Positions 7,326 through 17,400 of a DNA stretch of 36,776 nucleotides are shown piece after piece. Origin of the DNA: Chloroflexota bacterium (GTDB lineage Bacteria > Chloroflexota > Dehalococcoidia > Bin125); the NCBI GenBank assembly GCA_003228175.2, contig QGNQ01000020.1, positions 1 through 36,776 on the forward strand. The letters are read 5' to 3'. Below the pieces are notes generated by a model. That model did no database searches and was not told the origin of the DNA. It was given only the letters and a program-made list of their open reading frames with translations. Numbering within the stretch: the first letter of the stretch is position 1; the number at the start of each line of letters is the position of its first letter. Position numbers and translations under genes: made by a program.

Positions 7326-8558
7326 CTAGCCGCCCGCTGCGGCGAACGCTTCCTCGAAGGACTGCAACGAGCCTTCGATCTCGATCGGCTTCGTGATCTC
7401 GTTCGCGATGGCGTCTGTCGTCTTCAGGCCACCGCCCGTGATGAAGATGACCGTGCTTGCCTCCCGGTCGATCAGGCCGTCGGCCAGCCCCTTCCGCAGC
7501 GATGCCAGGGTGACGCCGCCGGCCGTCTCGGCGAAAACACCCTCCGTCTCGGCGAGCAACTTCATGGAGGCCACGATCTCCGGGTCGGAGACCGCGACAG
7601 CGCCGCCGCCGCTCTCCTCCATCACCTTGAGCGCGTAGTAGCCGTCCGCTGGATTGCCGATCGCCAGGCTCTTGGCGATCGTGCTGGGCTTAACCGGTCG
7701 GATGTTCGTGGTGCCCGCCTGCCAGGCCGTGGCGATGGGCGAGCAGCCCTGGGCCTGCGCCCCGTACATGCGCACCGGGGAGTCGTCGATCAAGCCCAAA
7801 TCGGCCAGCTCCGACATGCCCTTATAGATCTTCGTGAAGAGGGCGCCGCTGGCCATCGGCACGATGCACTGGTCCGGCTTGCGCCAGCCCAGCTGCTCGG
7901 CGACCTCGTAGCCCAGGGTGCGACTGCCTTCCGCGTAGTAGGGGCGCACGTTGATGTTGACGAAGGCCCAATGCCGCGCGTCGGCCAGCTCCGAGCAAAG
8001 CCGATTGACGTCGTCGTAGGAGCCGTTGACTGAGATGATCGTGGGGTCATAGATGGCGGAGCCCAGCACCTTGCCGGCCTCCAGATCGTGCGGAATGAAG
8101 ACGACGGCGCGCATGCCGCCGCGGGCGGCGTGGGCAGCGACGGAGTTGGCCAGATTGCCGGTCGAGGCGCAGGCCAGCGTCTCGAAGCCGAACTGGCGCG
8201 CCCGACTGCTGGCCACAGCGACCACGCGGTCCTTGAAGGACCAGGTGGGATTCATCGTGTCGTTCTTGATCCACAGCTCGCGCATGCCCAGCTCGCGGGC
8301 CAGGTTGTCCGCGCGAAGCAGGGGCGTGAAGCCCACTTGCAGGTCGATCCGGTGCTCCGGGTCCACGGGCAGAAGCGCCTCGTAGCGCCAGATGGAGCGC
8401 GGCCCGGCTGAGATCGATTCTCGGGTGACCACGCCGCGCATCGCGTCGTAGTCGTAGGTGACCTCCATGGGACCGAAACAGAAGTCGCAGGCGTTGACGG
8501 GGTCTAGCGGCGTCTCGTTGCCGCATTCGCGGCACACGAGGGAGGTGGCATACGTCAT
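7326..8558 (-). CDS. thrC: Threonine synthase
   Basis: A 410-residue PLP enzyme converting O-phosphohomoserine to threonine. It has an N-terminal zinc ribbon (Cys9, Cys12, Cys24, Cys27: LVCRECG and CDFCFG), the PLP lysine Lys109 in TWSFKDR, the phosphate-binding STGNLANS and, near the end, the GGGLKT motif that contacts the cofactor. The ribbon and length fit the archaeal/plant-like class. The start at 8558 puts the ribbon at the N-terminus; the frame continues upstream to 8750 but that part is low-complexity and contains hairpins. Only a weak AAGG precedes the ATG. The gene has a structured leader (8612-8665) and is followed by a NIL-domain protein. Confidence 0.9.
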   Translation of the reverse strand: MTYATSLVCRECGNETPLDPVNACDFCFGPMEVTYDYDAMRGVVTRESISAGPRSIWRYEALLPVDPEHRIDLQVGFTPLLRADNLARELGMRELWIKNDTMNPTWSFKDRVVAVASSRARQFGFETLACASTGNLANSVAAHAARGGMRAVVFIPHDLEAGKVLGSAIYDPTIISVNGSYDDVNRLCSELADARHWAFVNINVRPYYAEGSRTLGYEVAEQLGWRKPDQCIVPMASGALFTKIYKGMSELADLGLIDDSPVRMYGAQAQGCSPIATAWQAGTTNIRPVKPSTIAKSLAIGNPADGYYALKVMEESGGGAVAVSDPEIVASMKLLAETEGVFAETAGGVTLASLRKGLADGLIDREASTVIFITGGGLKTTDAIANEITKPIEIEGSLQSFEEAFAAAGG

Positions 8559-8611
8559 GGCGGAGCCTTGGGCGGCTAGCCGGCGGTTACCGGCGCGAGG
8601 TGCGTCGAGAC

Positions 8612-8665
8612 GGGCTCTTCCACACGGGAAGAACCCCTCGGCATCGCCATGGTGAGCGCCCGAGG
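8612..8665 (-). promoter_or_regulatory. Tandem stem-loops in the threonine synthase leader
   Basis: Two adjacent hairpins lie 54-107 bases upstream of the thrC start. One pairs 8612-8621 with 8627-8636 (ten pairs including one G-U, five-base loop). The other pairs 8636-8641 (CCTCGG) with 8660-8665 (CCGAGG) around an 18-base loop. I could not match them to a T-box, SAM or other known aptamer, so they may be an unrecognised leader or simply a terminator. Confidence 0.35.
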
Positions 8666-8711
8666 ACTCGCGTGGGGTCGATTCACCGGCTGCATAACCC
8701 ATCGAGCGTCC

Positions 8712-8730
8712 CACGGCCGTTGGGGCCGTG
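8712..8730 (-). terminator. Hairpin between the orphan gene and thrC
   Basis: CACGGCC (8712-8718) and GGCCGTG (8724-8730) form a perfect 7-base stem with a 5-base loop, about 75 bases after the stop of the gene at 8806-9099 on the minus strand. No U-run follows, so termination is tentative. Confidence 0.35.
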
Positions 8731-8805
8731 TCAATGCGCTCCAGGTGCAACCCAATGCTCCACGAAAAGGACCCGGGGCTTGGACCCGAGGCCAGCTCCC
8801 CGAAC

Positions 8806-9099
8806 CTAGATCACGATGTCTTCCTGCGCGAGCGCATCCATCGCCAGGACCGCGCCGACGCCCATGCACTGGAAGCCGAAATCCAGCGCGACCGTCTGTA
8901 GCGTCTCCTCTTCCGGCGCGCCAGCGGCAACGCCGTCGATGGTCTGCGCCAGCATCGTCCGCAGCAGGACATCCCAAACGTCCGCGTCGATCTCCACGTG
9001 GCCGCGCAGCGCCTCCACCTGGACGCGGTACTTTTCCGTGAGGGTGTTGTGCCGCTGGATCCGCGATTGTAGTTCGCCAACGTTGACCGACTCCGCCAT
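8806..9099 (-). CDS. Hypothetical protein, 97 residues
   Basis: I do not recognise this protein. The ATG at 9099 has GGGAG six bases upstream, the codon use is like that of its neighbours, and no competing frame is better, so it is probably a real gene. It is acidic and soluble, with no signal peptide or membrane segment. Residues 8-35 (LQSRIQRHNTLTEKYRVQVE) look like an amphipathic helix that might form a coiled coil; the second half is predicted mostly helical with hydrophobic patches and only one Cys. It sits alone between the DEAD-box helicase gene and the thrC unit on the same strand, separated from both by more than 220 bases and about 250 bases. Confidence 0.6.
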   Translation of the reverse strand: MAESVNVGELQSRIQRHNTLTEKYRVQVEALRGHVEIDADVWDVLLRTMLAQTIDGVAAGAPEEETLQTVALDFGFQCMGVGAVLAMDALAQEDIVI

Positions 9100-9326
9100 G
9101 ATGCGCTCCCAACTCGCCCCCTGTCGGGGCCGGGCTTGGCGCGACCGAGCGCTGAGCCCGTGTGTCTGAAGGTCGGCGGAACTGGCAGGTTTCGTATGCG
9201 GGAAACCCCGCGCGCGTAGGGCCGGGAACCCGCAGGCGGGTGGCTGGGCCGCTCCGCTCGGGCCCCACGACCAATGACCGCTCGGGCGGCAGGCCTCGTC
9301 AGCGCTGGGGATCGGACCCTGCGGAT

Positions 9327-11150
9327 CTAGCGGGAGCCGGCGTAGAGGCTCAGGTCGCCGGGCTGGAGATCGTCACCGGCGAGCTTCTTGATCGCCTCGA
9401 AGCTGTCGTAGTCCCACTCCGACACGAACGTGATGGCGCTGCCTTCGCGCCCGGCCCGTCCCGTACGGCCAACCCGGTGCACATACTCGTCCGCGTTCTG
9501 CGGCAGATCGAAGTTGACGACATGGTTCAGGTCCGGAATGTCGAGCCCCCGCGACGCGACATTCGTCGCCACGAGGAATTGCAGCTCGCCGGCGCGGAAA
9601 CGCTCCATCACCCGATCGCGCTTGCGCTGGTCAAGGTCACCGTGGATGGCTTCGGCCAGGATGTTGCGATCTTGGAGGCGGCTCACCAAGCGGTCGACGG
9701 TGACCTTCATGTTGCAGAAAATCAGCGTGCGCCCCTGCATCTCGGGCAGTAGCTCTGAGAGGGCCTTCAGCTTGTCCTGCTCGGCGACTTCGAAGTAGCG
9801 CTGGTAGATCTCGCGCGCGGTCGCCTGCTCCGGCTCGATCTGGATGTGCTCTGGCTCGTGCATGTAGCGCCAGATCAGGGTCTTGATCGCGGTCGGAATC
9901 GTGGCGGAGAAGAGCGCCGTCTGGCGATTGTCTGGGCACCGACTGAGGATCCGCCGCATGTCCGGCTCGAAGCCGATGTCCAACATGCGGTCCGCCTCGT
10001 CCAGCACGGCCACGCGGACCTCGCCCAGGTCCAGGCTGCCGCGGTTGAGGTGATCGATGATCCGGCCCGGCGTCCCAACGACGATCTGCGGGCGCTTCTC
10101 CAAATTGTCGAAATCATCGTTCAGCTTGCGTCCGCCGACCAGCGGCATCGCACGCAACCCCATCGCCTCGGCAAGGAACTCCAGCACGCCAAAGACCTGC
10201 TGCGCGAGCTCCCGGGTGGGAACCAGCACGATCGCCTGGACCTGGCGCAACTCCGGGTCCAATCGCTCCACGATGAGCAAGCCAAAGGCCAGCGTCTTGC
10301 CGGTCCCCGTCTGCGCCTGCCCCACGACGTCATGGCCGTCCAGCATCATCGGGACGGCCTCCTCCTGGATCGGCGTCGGCGCGTCGAAACCAAGCGAGGC
10401 CATGACCGCGAGCGCTCGATCGCTCAGGCCGAGCTCGCGAAAGGCGGGCGGGTAATCAGCGGGGTCGATCGCGTCGACGATGTTCAGCGGCGGCAGCTGG
10501 TAGCCGCCTGACGTAAGCGCCTTGCGGGCCGCCGCAGAGGAGCGAGAGCCGTTGCGGGGAGAACGGTCCAGGGCAGCGCGTGAATCACTCTGTCGGGTAT
10601 CGTCCCGGCGTTCATCGCGGCGGGTGTCCTCCCGACGGCCTTCATCGCGGCGGGTGGAATCGCGACCGCTCTCGCCGCGGCCCCGGTCCTCCCGAGGGGA
10701 GTCGTCGGAGTCACGGGATCCTGCGCGACGGCGGCGCCTGGGCTCGCGTTCGCCCACGGATTGGGCGTCCTCGCGTGGCCGTTCCTGGTCGCGATCCTGT
10801 TGGCGGGGCTGATCTTGATCCAGGTCCCGTGGCGGGCGCTGACTCTCTTCCTGCGACGTGGGAGCGACGGCGTCCGGATTCGCGCTCTGGTCGTCCCGTC
10901 GGGCACCCGCGCCACCCCGGCCGCGTCCACGTCCGCCACGACGGCGGCGGCGGCGACGCCCTTCGCCTGAGCCCGCGTCGCCAGTGTCGGACGCGCCGCG
11001 GTGTGCAGGACTGGAGTCCTGCGAGGCACGGGTGCTGTCGGTCTTCTGGGGGCGGCGCTCAGGGGAGGCCGGCTCGGAGGGGGTGGGGCTGGAAGCCGCT
11101 TTGGCTGGGCTGGGGTCGCTTTTGCGAATCAGTCGGTCGAGTAGTCCCAA
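9327..11150 (-). CDS. DEAD-box RNA helicase with long Arg-rich N-terminal extension
   Basis: A 607-residue ATP-dependent RNA helicase. The core carries the Q motif around PTPIQ (258-262), Walker A AQTGTGKT (279-286), PTRELA (311-316), DEAD (384-387), SAT (415-417) and, in the second RecA lobe, RGLD and HRVGRTGR. These enzymes remodel RNA duplexes in ribosome assembly and RNA decay. The oddity is at the N-terminus: residues 1-215 are low-complexity, with a run of seven Arg near 65-71, RG repeats (72-80) and many RD/RE dipeptides. Bacterial DEAD-box proteins usually carry such basic tails at the C-terminus, and here the core ends almost at the stop codon. The ATG at 11150 begins a plausible short helix (GLLDRLIRK). 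It is divergent from addB; 9100-9326 downstream holds only small GC-rich dyads. Confidence 0.92.
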   Translation of the reverse strand: MGLLDRLIRKSDPSPAKAASSPTPSEPASPERRPQKTDSTRASQDSSPAHRGASDTGDAGSGEGRRRRRRRGGRGRGRGGAGARRDDQSANPDAVAPTSQEESQRPPRDLDQDQPRQQDRDQERPREDAQSVGEREPRRRRRAGSRDSDDSPREDRGRGESGRDSTRRDEGRREDTRRDERRDDTRQSDSRAALDRSPRNGSRSSAAARKALTSGGYQLPPLNIVDAIDPADYPPAFRELGLSDRALAVMASLGFDAPTPIQEEAVPMMLDGHDVVGQAQTGTGKTLAFGLLIVERLDPELRQVQAIVLVPTRELAQQVFGVLEFLAEAMGLRAMPLVGGRKLNDDFDNLEKRPQIVVGTPGRIIDHLNRGSLDLGEVRVAVLDEADRMLDIGFEPDMRRILSRCPDNRQTALFSATIPTAIKTLIWRYMHEPEHIQIEPEQATAREIYQRYFEVAEQDKLKALSELLPEMQGRTLIFCNMKVTVDRLVSRLQDRNILAEAIHGDLDQRKRDRVMERFRAGELQFLVATNVASRGLDIPDLNHVVNFDLPQNADEYVHRVGRTGRAGREGSAITFVSEWDYDSFEAIKKLAGDDLQPGDLSLYAGSR

Positions 11151-11335
11151 GATTCCTGCTCACGGGTTGTGCTGCGGCGTCATCGCTGTTGGCAGCGGCG
11201 CGGCAGCGCGATCGGTCTTGCCTGATCGCGGTCATTGTGCCCTCACCGTACCACCTTCGTCCTTCCGGGCGTATCAGCCAGCCCCCGATCTTGCGACCCC
11301 CGGGAACCAGCCGGAAATCGGTAGACTCAGCGCAT

Positions 11336-14300
11336 ATGCGCTTCAGCCTGGAATCCGTGAGCAGTCTGGCGGACGCGGAAACGCGACTGGCGGCGCTCGT
11401 GAGCGCCGGCCGCAGCGACCCGATGGCGCGCGTCAACATCCTGGTCGGGTCCAATCTGCAGCGACTCTCCCTGCGGCGACGCCTGGCCGCGGCGCTCGGC
11501 CCCACCGCCAACATCCGTTTCTTCACCCCCGTGGACCTGGCCGCCGCGGCCCGAGACCGCGGCCCCGGTGTCGCACGGCAGCCGCTGCCGGACGGCGCCG
11601 ACACACTCCTCGTCGAAGGCATCCTGCTGGACCTGCAACGAGAGCGCGCGCTGCGCAGGCTGCGACCAGGCACGGCAGGGGTCGCGGAGGCGGTCGCGTC
11701 GTCGTTGACGGACCTGCGGGAGGCGCACCTCTCCAGTGATGATTTCGCGACCCTCGTACGCTCCGGCGACGACCCCAAGCTGCACGATCTGGAGGCCATC
11801 TACCGCCGCTTCGAAGCGGTCATCGCACGTTTCCGCGACCGTTCCAGCCTCTATGAGGACGCCCTCGATCCGATCCTGCCCGACGAGGCCTTCCGCGCCG
11901 CCTTGGGCGATGGACCACTGCTCGTCGCGGGCATCTATGACGTACCGGTCGTGCAGCTGTCACTCCTGCGCCGTGTCGCCGCCGTCGCAGACGTACACGT
12001 AGTCCTCGTGCGAAACCCGGCCGACCCGGCGCTCAGCTTCGCGGAGGAGTTCGCGGCGGCGCTGCGCGCAGCGGGCGCGTCGGAGGCCGACGCGCCCGCC
12101 GATACAACGCCAACGCCGGAGCCCGCGCGTCGCTATTTCAGCGCGCCCAGCCGGCAAGCCGAGGCCGAGGAGATCACGCGCCGCGTACTCACCCTCGCGC
12201 ACGAGCACGGCGTCCCCTTCAACGAGATCGCGATCCTGCACCGCCTCGACCACAGCGCCGACGACACGGTCGCGGCGGCGCTGGGCCGGGCCGGGATCCC
12301 TGTCTATCGATCGGCGGGCAGGCCGCTGCGTCACACGGCCATCGGTCGCGCCGCGCTGGTCCTGCTCGATCTCCTCATCCAGACGCCGGCCCGACACCGC
12401 CTGTTGGAGTTCTTCGCCAGTCCCGTCGCGGCCCCACGCATTCCCCCCGGCGTCGTCGCCAAGCCGGTGCTGTGGGAGCGGCACTCCAAGCAGGCGGGGA
12501 TGGTGAGTGGCTGGCAACGCTTCCAGGACCAACTGCCCCGGTACATCGACGGTTTGCACCGCAGCCGGGCGGGAGACTTCGCTGTGGAAACGGCGCAGGA
12601 GCTGCGGGACGTCGTCACGGCGCTGGCGCAGCGCCATGCCACGTTGGCCGACTGCCGCTCCTGGCGCGATTTCTGCGACTGGTTCCTGGCCGTGCTCGAC
12701 GATTACGTCGCCCCGGGTGACGCACAACTCGACCAAGAGGGGCGCGACCCGCTGGCCCTGGCCCGTTCCCAGATCGAGGCGCTGGCCCAGCTCGATGGCG
12801 CCGGGTTGAGCGCCAGCGCCGACCGCTTCCGCGCGGCGGCAGCGCGGGCGCTGCGGCGCGCCGTACTGAATGACCGGGATCCGCTGCGTCGGGGGGTCTT
12901 CGTCGGCAACGTCTCAGCGGCTCGGTCAGTGCGCTTCCGGGCTGTTTTCTTAGCGGAATGCGCGGAGCGCATCTTCCCGCCCCTGGTGCGTCAAGACCCC
13001 CTGCTCCTAGACGGCGAACGCCAGGAGCTGAATCGTCGCTCCGGGGAGGGTCTGAGGCCCGAGCTGGGCCCCCGGCTGGCGGTGAAGCGGAAGCGGGCGC
13101 GTGAGGAGCCAATGCTGTTCCGACTCGTGGAGCAATCGGCAGTGGAGTTCCTCACCATCTCCTGGGCGCGGCGCACAAACACGACGGGCGCACCCAAGCT
13201 GCCCTCGCCCCTGCTGCTCGCGTCGATCCCCGGCGACGACGTGGGCGAGCTGGCCGCCGTGGAGGAGCTCTACGCGAGCGGCAAGATCGGCAAGCTGCCG
13301 GCACGACTCGCCGGGGCCGCCCCATCGCTGGCCGATGCACGAGCGGGGGACTGGTCGCGCACGGTCAGCGCGCTGGACCGCTCCGACTTCACGCTGGCGA
13401 TCCTGGAGGCGGCCGGGAAGGGAGCGGCGCGCGCGCTGCTGGGCCGCCTCTGGCCCGACTACAAACGCTATGACGCGGCCCGGCGCAGCCGCAACAGTGT
13501 CCGCTTCGGCGCCTGGGACGGCATCGTACCGGGCGATGAGCTCACCCCGGCCACACTGCAGCGGCCCGCCTCGCCAACGGCGCTGGAGGACTACGCGACC
13601 TGTCCCTATCGCTACTACCTGAAGCAAGTCCTGCACGTGGGCGCGGTGCCGGATCCGGCCGAGGCGCTGCAGATGACGCCGCTGGACCGCGGTTCCATGG
13701 TGCACGAGATCCTTGAGCGCTGGGTCAAGGAGGCACAAGAGTCGGACGCCGTCTGGGCGCAGTTCCTGGACGACGGCGAGCGCCTGCTGGCCATCGCGGA
13801 GGAAGTCTTCGAGGCGCAGCAGAAGGGCGGCCTGGCCGGTTTGCCGGCCACGTGGACCGTTGTGCGGCAAGAGGTCCTGACCGACCTGCAGGCGCTGATG
13901 CGCGAAGAGCGCGCCCGCGCCGCGCAGGGCTACGAGCCGCTGTTCGAGCCGGAATGGGGCTTCAAGGATCTGACGCTGACCCTGCCCAACGAACAGACGC
14001 TGACGTTCCAGGGCCGGATCGACCGCGTCGATCGCGGACCGGAGGGCGCGGTCGCCGTTGACTACAAGACCGGCTCCGCATCCAAGAAGGGCGACGACTA
14101 CCGCAGCGGCGCCGCGCTGCAACTGCCCATCTATCTCCAGGCCGTCGCCAACGAGACCGGTGAACCGGCCGAGAACGTGCGGGCGGAATACTGGTACGCC
14201 ACACGGAAGGGCAAGTTCGCGCGCTCCGGCGTCACCGGCCACGACGTCCTCAACGACGCGCAGTACTGGGAAGCCCTGTCCGTCATTACGGAGGGCATCC

Positions 14301-14473
14301 GGGAGGGCCGGTTCTTCCCGCATCCGGGCAGCGGTAACCCGCCGCGGCCCAACTGTCGCTTCTGCGACTACCGCAGCGTCTGCGCGACGGACGTCGACCG
14401 GCGATTCACACACAAGGCGCGCCAAGACTTGGCGGTCGTGTCGGACTTCCTCAAGTTGCAGGCGCGTCGATGA
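11336..14473 (+). CDS. addB: AddB-type helicase-nuclease subunit (PD-(D/E)XK with Fe-S cluster)
   Basis: A 1045-residue protein pairing with the downstream AddA to resect double-strand DNA ends for recombination. The N-terminal half is a helicase-like domain with degenerate motifs, as is usual for AddB, which acts in Chi recognition. The C-terminal nuclease shows GRIDRVDR, AVDYKTG and LQLPIY, the catalytic D...DxK...Q pattern. Four cysteines in the AddB iron-sulfur arrangement are present: Cys756 (TCPYRY) and Cys1007, Cys1010 and Cys1016 (CRFC-DYRSVC). The frame is open far upstream, antisense to the helicase gene's Arg-rich region, but homology starts at the ATG at 11336. No good ribosome-binding site precedes it, while a TAGACT box ends nine bases upstream, so a leaderless mRNA is possible. 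It overlaps addA by four bases (ATGA). Confidence 0.88.
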   Translation: MRFSLESVSSLADAETRLAALVSAGRSDPMARVNILVGSNLQRLSLRRRLAAALGPTANIRFFTPVDLAAAARDRGPGVARQPLPDGADTLLVEGILLDLQRERALRRLRPGTAGVAEAVASSLTDLREAHLSSDDFATLVRSGDDPKLHDLEAIYRRFEAVIARFRDRSSLYEDALDPILPDEAFRAALGDGPLLVAGIYDVPVVQLSLLRRVAAVADVHVVLVRNPADPALSFAEEFAAALRAAGASEADAPADTTPTPEPARRYFSAPSRQAEAEEITRRVLTLAHEHGVPFNEIAILHRLDHSADDTVAAALGRAGIPVYRSAGRPLRHTAIGRAALVLLDLLIQTPARHRLLEFFASPVAAPRIPPGVVAKPVLWERHSKQAGMVSGWQRFQDQLPRYIDGLHRSRAGDFAVETAQELRDVVTALAQRHATLADCRSWRDFCDWFLAVLDDYVAPGDAQLDQEGRDPLALARSQIEALAQLDGAGLSASADRFRAAAARALRRAVLNDRDPLRRGVFVGNVSAARSVRFRAVFLAECAERIFPPLVRQDPLLLDGERQELNRRSGEGLRPELGPRLAVKRKRAREEPMLFRLVEQSAVEFLTISWARRTNTTGAPKLPSPLLLASIPGDDVGELAAVEELYASGKIGKLPARLAGAAPSLADARAGDWSRTVSALDRSDFTLAILEAAGKGAARALLGRLWPDYKRYDAARRSRNSVRFGAWDGIVPGDELTPATLQRPASPTALEDYATCPYRYYLKQVLHVGAVPDPAEALQMTPLDRGSMVHEILERWVKEAQESDAVWAQFLDDGERLLAIAEEVFEAQQKGGLAGLPATWTVVRQEVLTDLQALMREERARAAQGYEPLFEPEWGFKDLTLTLPNEQTLTFQGRIDRVDRGPEGAVAVDYKTGSASKKGDDYRSGAALQLPIYLQAVANETGEPAENVRAEYWYATRKGKFARSGVTGHDVLNDAQYWEALSVITEGIREGRFFPHPGSGNPPRPNCRFCDYRSVCATDVDRRFTHKARQDLAVVSDFLKLQARR

Positions 14474-17400
14474 GCCCCGCAGCGCGCACCGGAAGCGCCC
14501 GGAGCGCCAACGCGCGGCCCCCGGCCGATCAGGCCGTGCGCGACGCCGCGCAGCGGGATCTGGACACGTCGATCTTTCTGCAAGCGGGGGCAGGCACCGG
14601 CAAGACATCGGTGCTGGTGGGGCGCGTGGTCCAGGCGGTGCGCACCGGCCGGGCCGAGCTGCGAGAGATCGTCGCGATCACCTTCACCGAGAAGGCGGCC
14701 GGGGAGCTCCGCGACCGCGTACGCCGGGAGCTGTACCGCGCCCTGGGCGGCGCGGATACCGTCGAACAGGCGCGCTTCCGCACGGCGATTCAGCAGGTCG
14801 ACGCGGCGCACATCGAAACGATTCATGCCTTCGCGTCGAGCTTGCTGCGCGAGCGCCCACTTGAGGCCGAGCTGGATCCCGGCTTCGATGTGCTGGACGC
14901 CGTCAGCGAACAGCTCACTTTCGACGAGGACTGGCAGAACTGGCTCTGGAGCGAGGAGCAGGGCAGCGCCCGGCCACGCATCGAGCGCTGTCTGCGGCTC
15001 GGCTTGCAGCTGGACCACCTGCGCCGGCTGGCGTTCGAGATCTCGGAGTTCCGCGACCTGGAAGCGCGCGAGGCCGCTCCCGCGGTGCCGCTGGCAACGG
15101 ACGTGCTCCAGGCCCGGCTGCGGCGTGTGCGGGCGATTCGGATGCAGGCCGCGTCGGTGTCGGAGGCGCTGGAGACGCGGGCGGCGCGTCTGCTGGAGAC
15201 GTTGGAGAAGTTGGAGTCAGTACCGCCGGAGGTGCTGGAGGGCGACCTGGCAGGCTTAGCGATGCGGGCGCCGGCGCTCGGCAAGGGTCGCGGCGAGGAT
15301 CGGGTGCGGCTCCTGGAGGAGTGGGCGCAACTGGCAGAGGAGCACCAGTCCTACACGGCCACCGTGCGCGGGCAAGCGCTGGCGGACTTCATTGATGTGG
15401 CGGTGGACTTCGTGCAGGATGCCGCCGCCGGGCGCCGCCGGCAGGGTCGGCTCTCGTTCCAAGACCTGTTGCTCTACGCACGCGACGTGCTACAGAAAGA
15501 GCCCCGCGTCCGACGCTACTTCCGTGATCGCTACCGCTTCCTGCTCGTCGACGAGTTCCAGGACACGGACCCGCTACAGGCGGAAATCGTCATGTTGCTG
15601 GCGGCGCGCAACGATCCCGCGGATTGGCGCCAGGCCGATCTCCAGCCGGGGCGCCTGTTCCTGGTCGGTGACCCCAAACAGTCGATCTATCGCTTCCGAC
15701 GCGCCGACATCGACACGTACGCCGAGATCGAGGACATCTTCCGCGCCGCCGACTCGGCCCAGCCGGGCAGCGCCCGGGTGGACGCGCTACAGACGAACTT
15801 CCGCTCGCGCCCGGACCTGGTCGCCTGGCAGAACGATGTCTTCGGGACGGTGATCACGCCGCACCCGGACTTCCCGCATGCCCAGCCCAGCTATCAGCCG
15901 CTGCTGGCACACCGCCAAGACGGCGGGCCAAGCGTGATCACGCTGCGGCCCAACACGGGCGCGGGCTGGCGCTCCGTGGGCGACGCGCGGCGCGAGGAAG
16001 CGGCAGCGCTGGCGCGCCTGATCCTCTCGATGGTGGAGTCCCAAGACGGATCGGTCCTGGTTCGCGACAAGACCGCGCCCGGCACCCCTCGCAAGCCGCG
16101 CTACCGGGACATCTGTCTGCTGGTGCGCAACCGCACGGCGATCGAGCTGTACACGGAGGCGCTCGATGGGGCCGGTATTCCCTACCACTTGGACAGCGGT
16201 CGCGGCTTCTTCCAACAACAGGAGATCCGCGACGCGGCCGCGATCCTGACCGCGCTCGACGACCCGTCGGACGAAGTGGCCGTCGTGGCAGCGCTCAAGA
16301 GCGCGCCGTTCGCGGCCTCGGATGTGGAGCTGCTCCGACTCGCCAACGCCCAGCGCGAGGCCAGCGGTCGGCCTCGTTTCCAGCTCAGCGCCGCAATGCT
16401 GCCGGACGGCTACGACGGCCCGCTGCGCGGCCCCATTGAGCTCCTGCTCCGCCTCGCGACGCGCAAGGCGGCATTGCCCCTGCCGGCCTACGTGGGCCTG
16501 GTCCTGCGGGAAACCCACATGCTGGAGATCCAGCTGGCCCGCGGCAGCGCTGCGCGGGCCGCGAATCTGCAAATCATCGTGCAGCGGGCAGCCGACTTCG
16601 CCGCCAATGAGGTCGACTCGCTGCGACCCTTCGTGCGCTGGCTGAGCACCCAGTCGCGCACCGACCTGGCGGAGGCGGAGTCGCCCGTCACGGAGGTGGA
16701 AGACGATGTCGTGCGGCTGCTGACCATCCACCAAGCGAAGGGGCTGGAGTTCCCCATCGTGATCCTGGCCAAGATGGCCGCGGCCGAGAACCCGCAGCGT
16801 CAGATCGCCGTCGTCAACCGCGACGAGGGCCGCATCGACTTCCAGATCGGTCCGCGCGACCAACGTTTCGAGACCCCCGGATACGCCGCCGCCAGCGCCC
16901 GCCAGCAGGTCTACGAGAAAGCGGAGGAACGGCGCCTGCTCTACGTCGCGGCGACGCGGGCGCGGGATTGGCTGGTATTGCCGGTCTTCTTCACGGATCG
17001 CACGATCGGCTACCACGCCGACCTCGCGGAGGCGCTGCCCGGCTGGCTCGATCAATCGGTCGACGTCAGCGCACCCGGCGCGATCACGATGCGAGTCGAA
17101 GAGCTGGCCGCGACGCCGGCCCAGCCCTCGCTGCCGCTGACGCCGGACGTCGAGACACTGCTGACGGAGTGGACCGCCCGGCATGAGGCGGCGCTCATCG
17201 GCGGGGAGACGGGACCGGTGTTCGTCGTGCCCTCGCAAGTCGGTCACGACCGGCCGAAGGAGCCGCGCGAGACGGAGCCACCGACGCGCAGCGAGGAGCC
17301 GGAGAATCGCGACGCCGTCGCGGAGGACGGCAGCGCCATGGGTGCCGTCGGCGGCGCCGACAGCGTCACCTGGACGCCGGCCGCCGGCGAGGAGGCCCGA

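Noticed and set aside
9100-9326. GC-rich stretch with small dyads suspected to be a tRNA or RNA gene
   Set aside because: No cloverleaf, T-loop GTTCRANNC or CCA end can be drawn; the dyads are 5-6 bases and typical of GC-rich spacers.
10580-11335. Long plus-strand open frame continuing upstream of addB
   Set aside because: It is antisense to the Arg-rich repetitive part of the helicase gene; its own translation is low-complexity and AddB homology starts at 11336.
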